Part shown: in pieces, positions 5,742 to 5,748 of the stretch
How the letters are laid out: every line of letters starts with the position of its first letter
Numbering within the stretch: the stretch's first letter is position 1
Assembly (NCBI GenBank): GCA_024691475.1
Contig: JAILNP010000057.1
Coordinates: forward strand, 1 to 5,748
Direction: 5' to 3'
DNA from: Denitrobacterium sp024691475
Lineage (GTDB): Bacteria > Actinomycetota > Coriobacteriia > Coriobacteriales > Eggerthellaceae
DNA: 5,748 nucleotides
Notes under the pieces: generated by a model
Database searches by the model: none
Seen by the model: the letters and a program-made list of their open reading frames with translations, nothing else
Told to the model about the DNA's origin: nothing
Program-made: the position numbers and the translations under genes

Positions 5742-5748
5742 CATGGCA

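Overview
This 5.75-kb, GC-rich window looks like an ordinary chromosomal segment of a high-GC anaerobic actinobacterium, most likely a member of the Coriobacteriia (Eggerthellaceae). The pointers are the membrane-anchored LuxR-type regulator, a protein architecture common in that family, and the secreted GH25 lysozyme with C-terminal YNPN-type repeats. No 16S rRNA or other marker is present, so the assignment is an inference from gene types.

Layout: (1) Positions 1-881, + strand: the 3' part of a polytopic membrane protein with a C-terminal LuxR-type HTH. The reading frame is open to the left edge, so the true start lies outside the window. (2) Positions 884-3151, - strand: hisI (phosphoribosyl-AMP cyclohydrolase, GTG start with a strong SD) followed with essentially no gap by recQ (DNA helicase), probably one transcript with coupled translation. 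recQ converges on the LuxR gene with only 2 bp between the stop codons. (3) Positions 3247-4161, - strand: an SPFH/prohibitin-superfamily membrane protein whose C-terminal half resembles the plant HIR subgroup. A GC-rich hairpin between it and hisI may be its terminator. (4) Positions 4162-4352: a divergent intergenic region with candidate promoters and small dyads. (5) Positions 4353-5690, + strand: a secreted GH25 muramidase with three C-terminal repeats of about 45 residues, closed by a clear Rho-independent terminator at 5714-5741.

The genes do not form one obvious pathway. hisI is histidine biosynthesis, recQ is DNA repair, the SPFH protein and the lysozyme concern the membrane and cell wall, and the LuxR protein regulates unknown targets. 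I found no tRNA, rRNA, CRISPR array, insertion sequence or phage genes, and no convincing evidence of a new multi-gene system. The points most worth a second look are the HIR-like SPFH protein, the repeat-bearing lysozyme with four cysteines in its catalytic region, and the membrane-bound LuxR regulator that continues beyond the edge.
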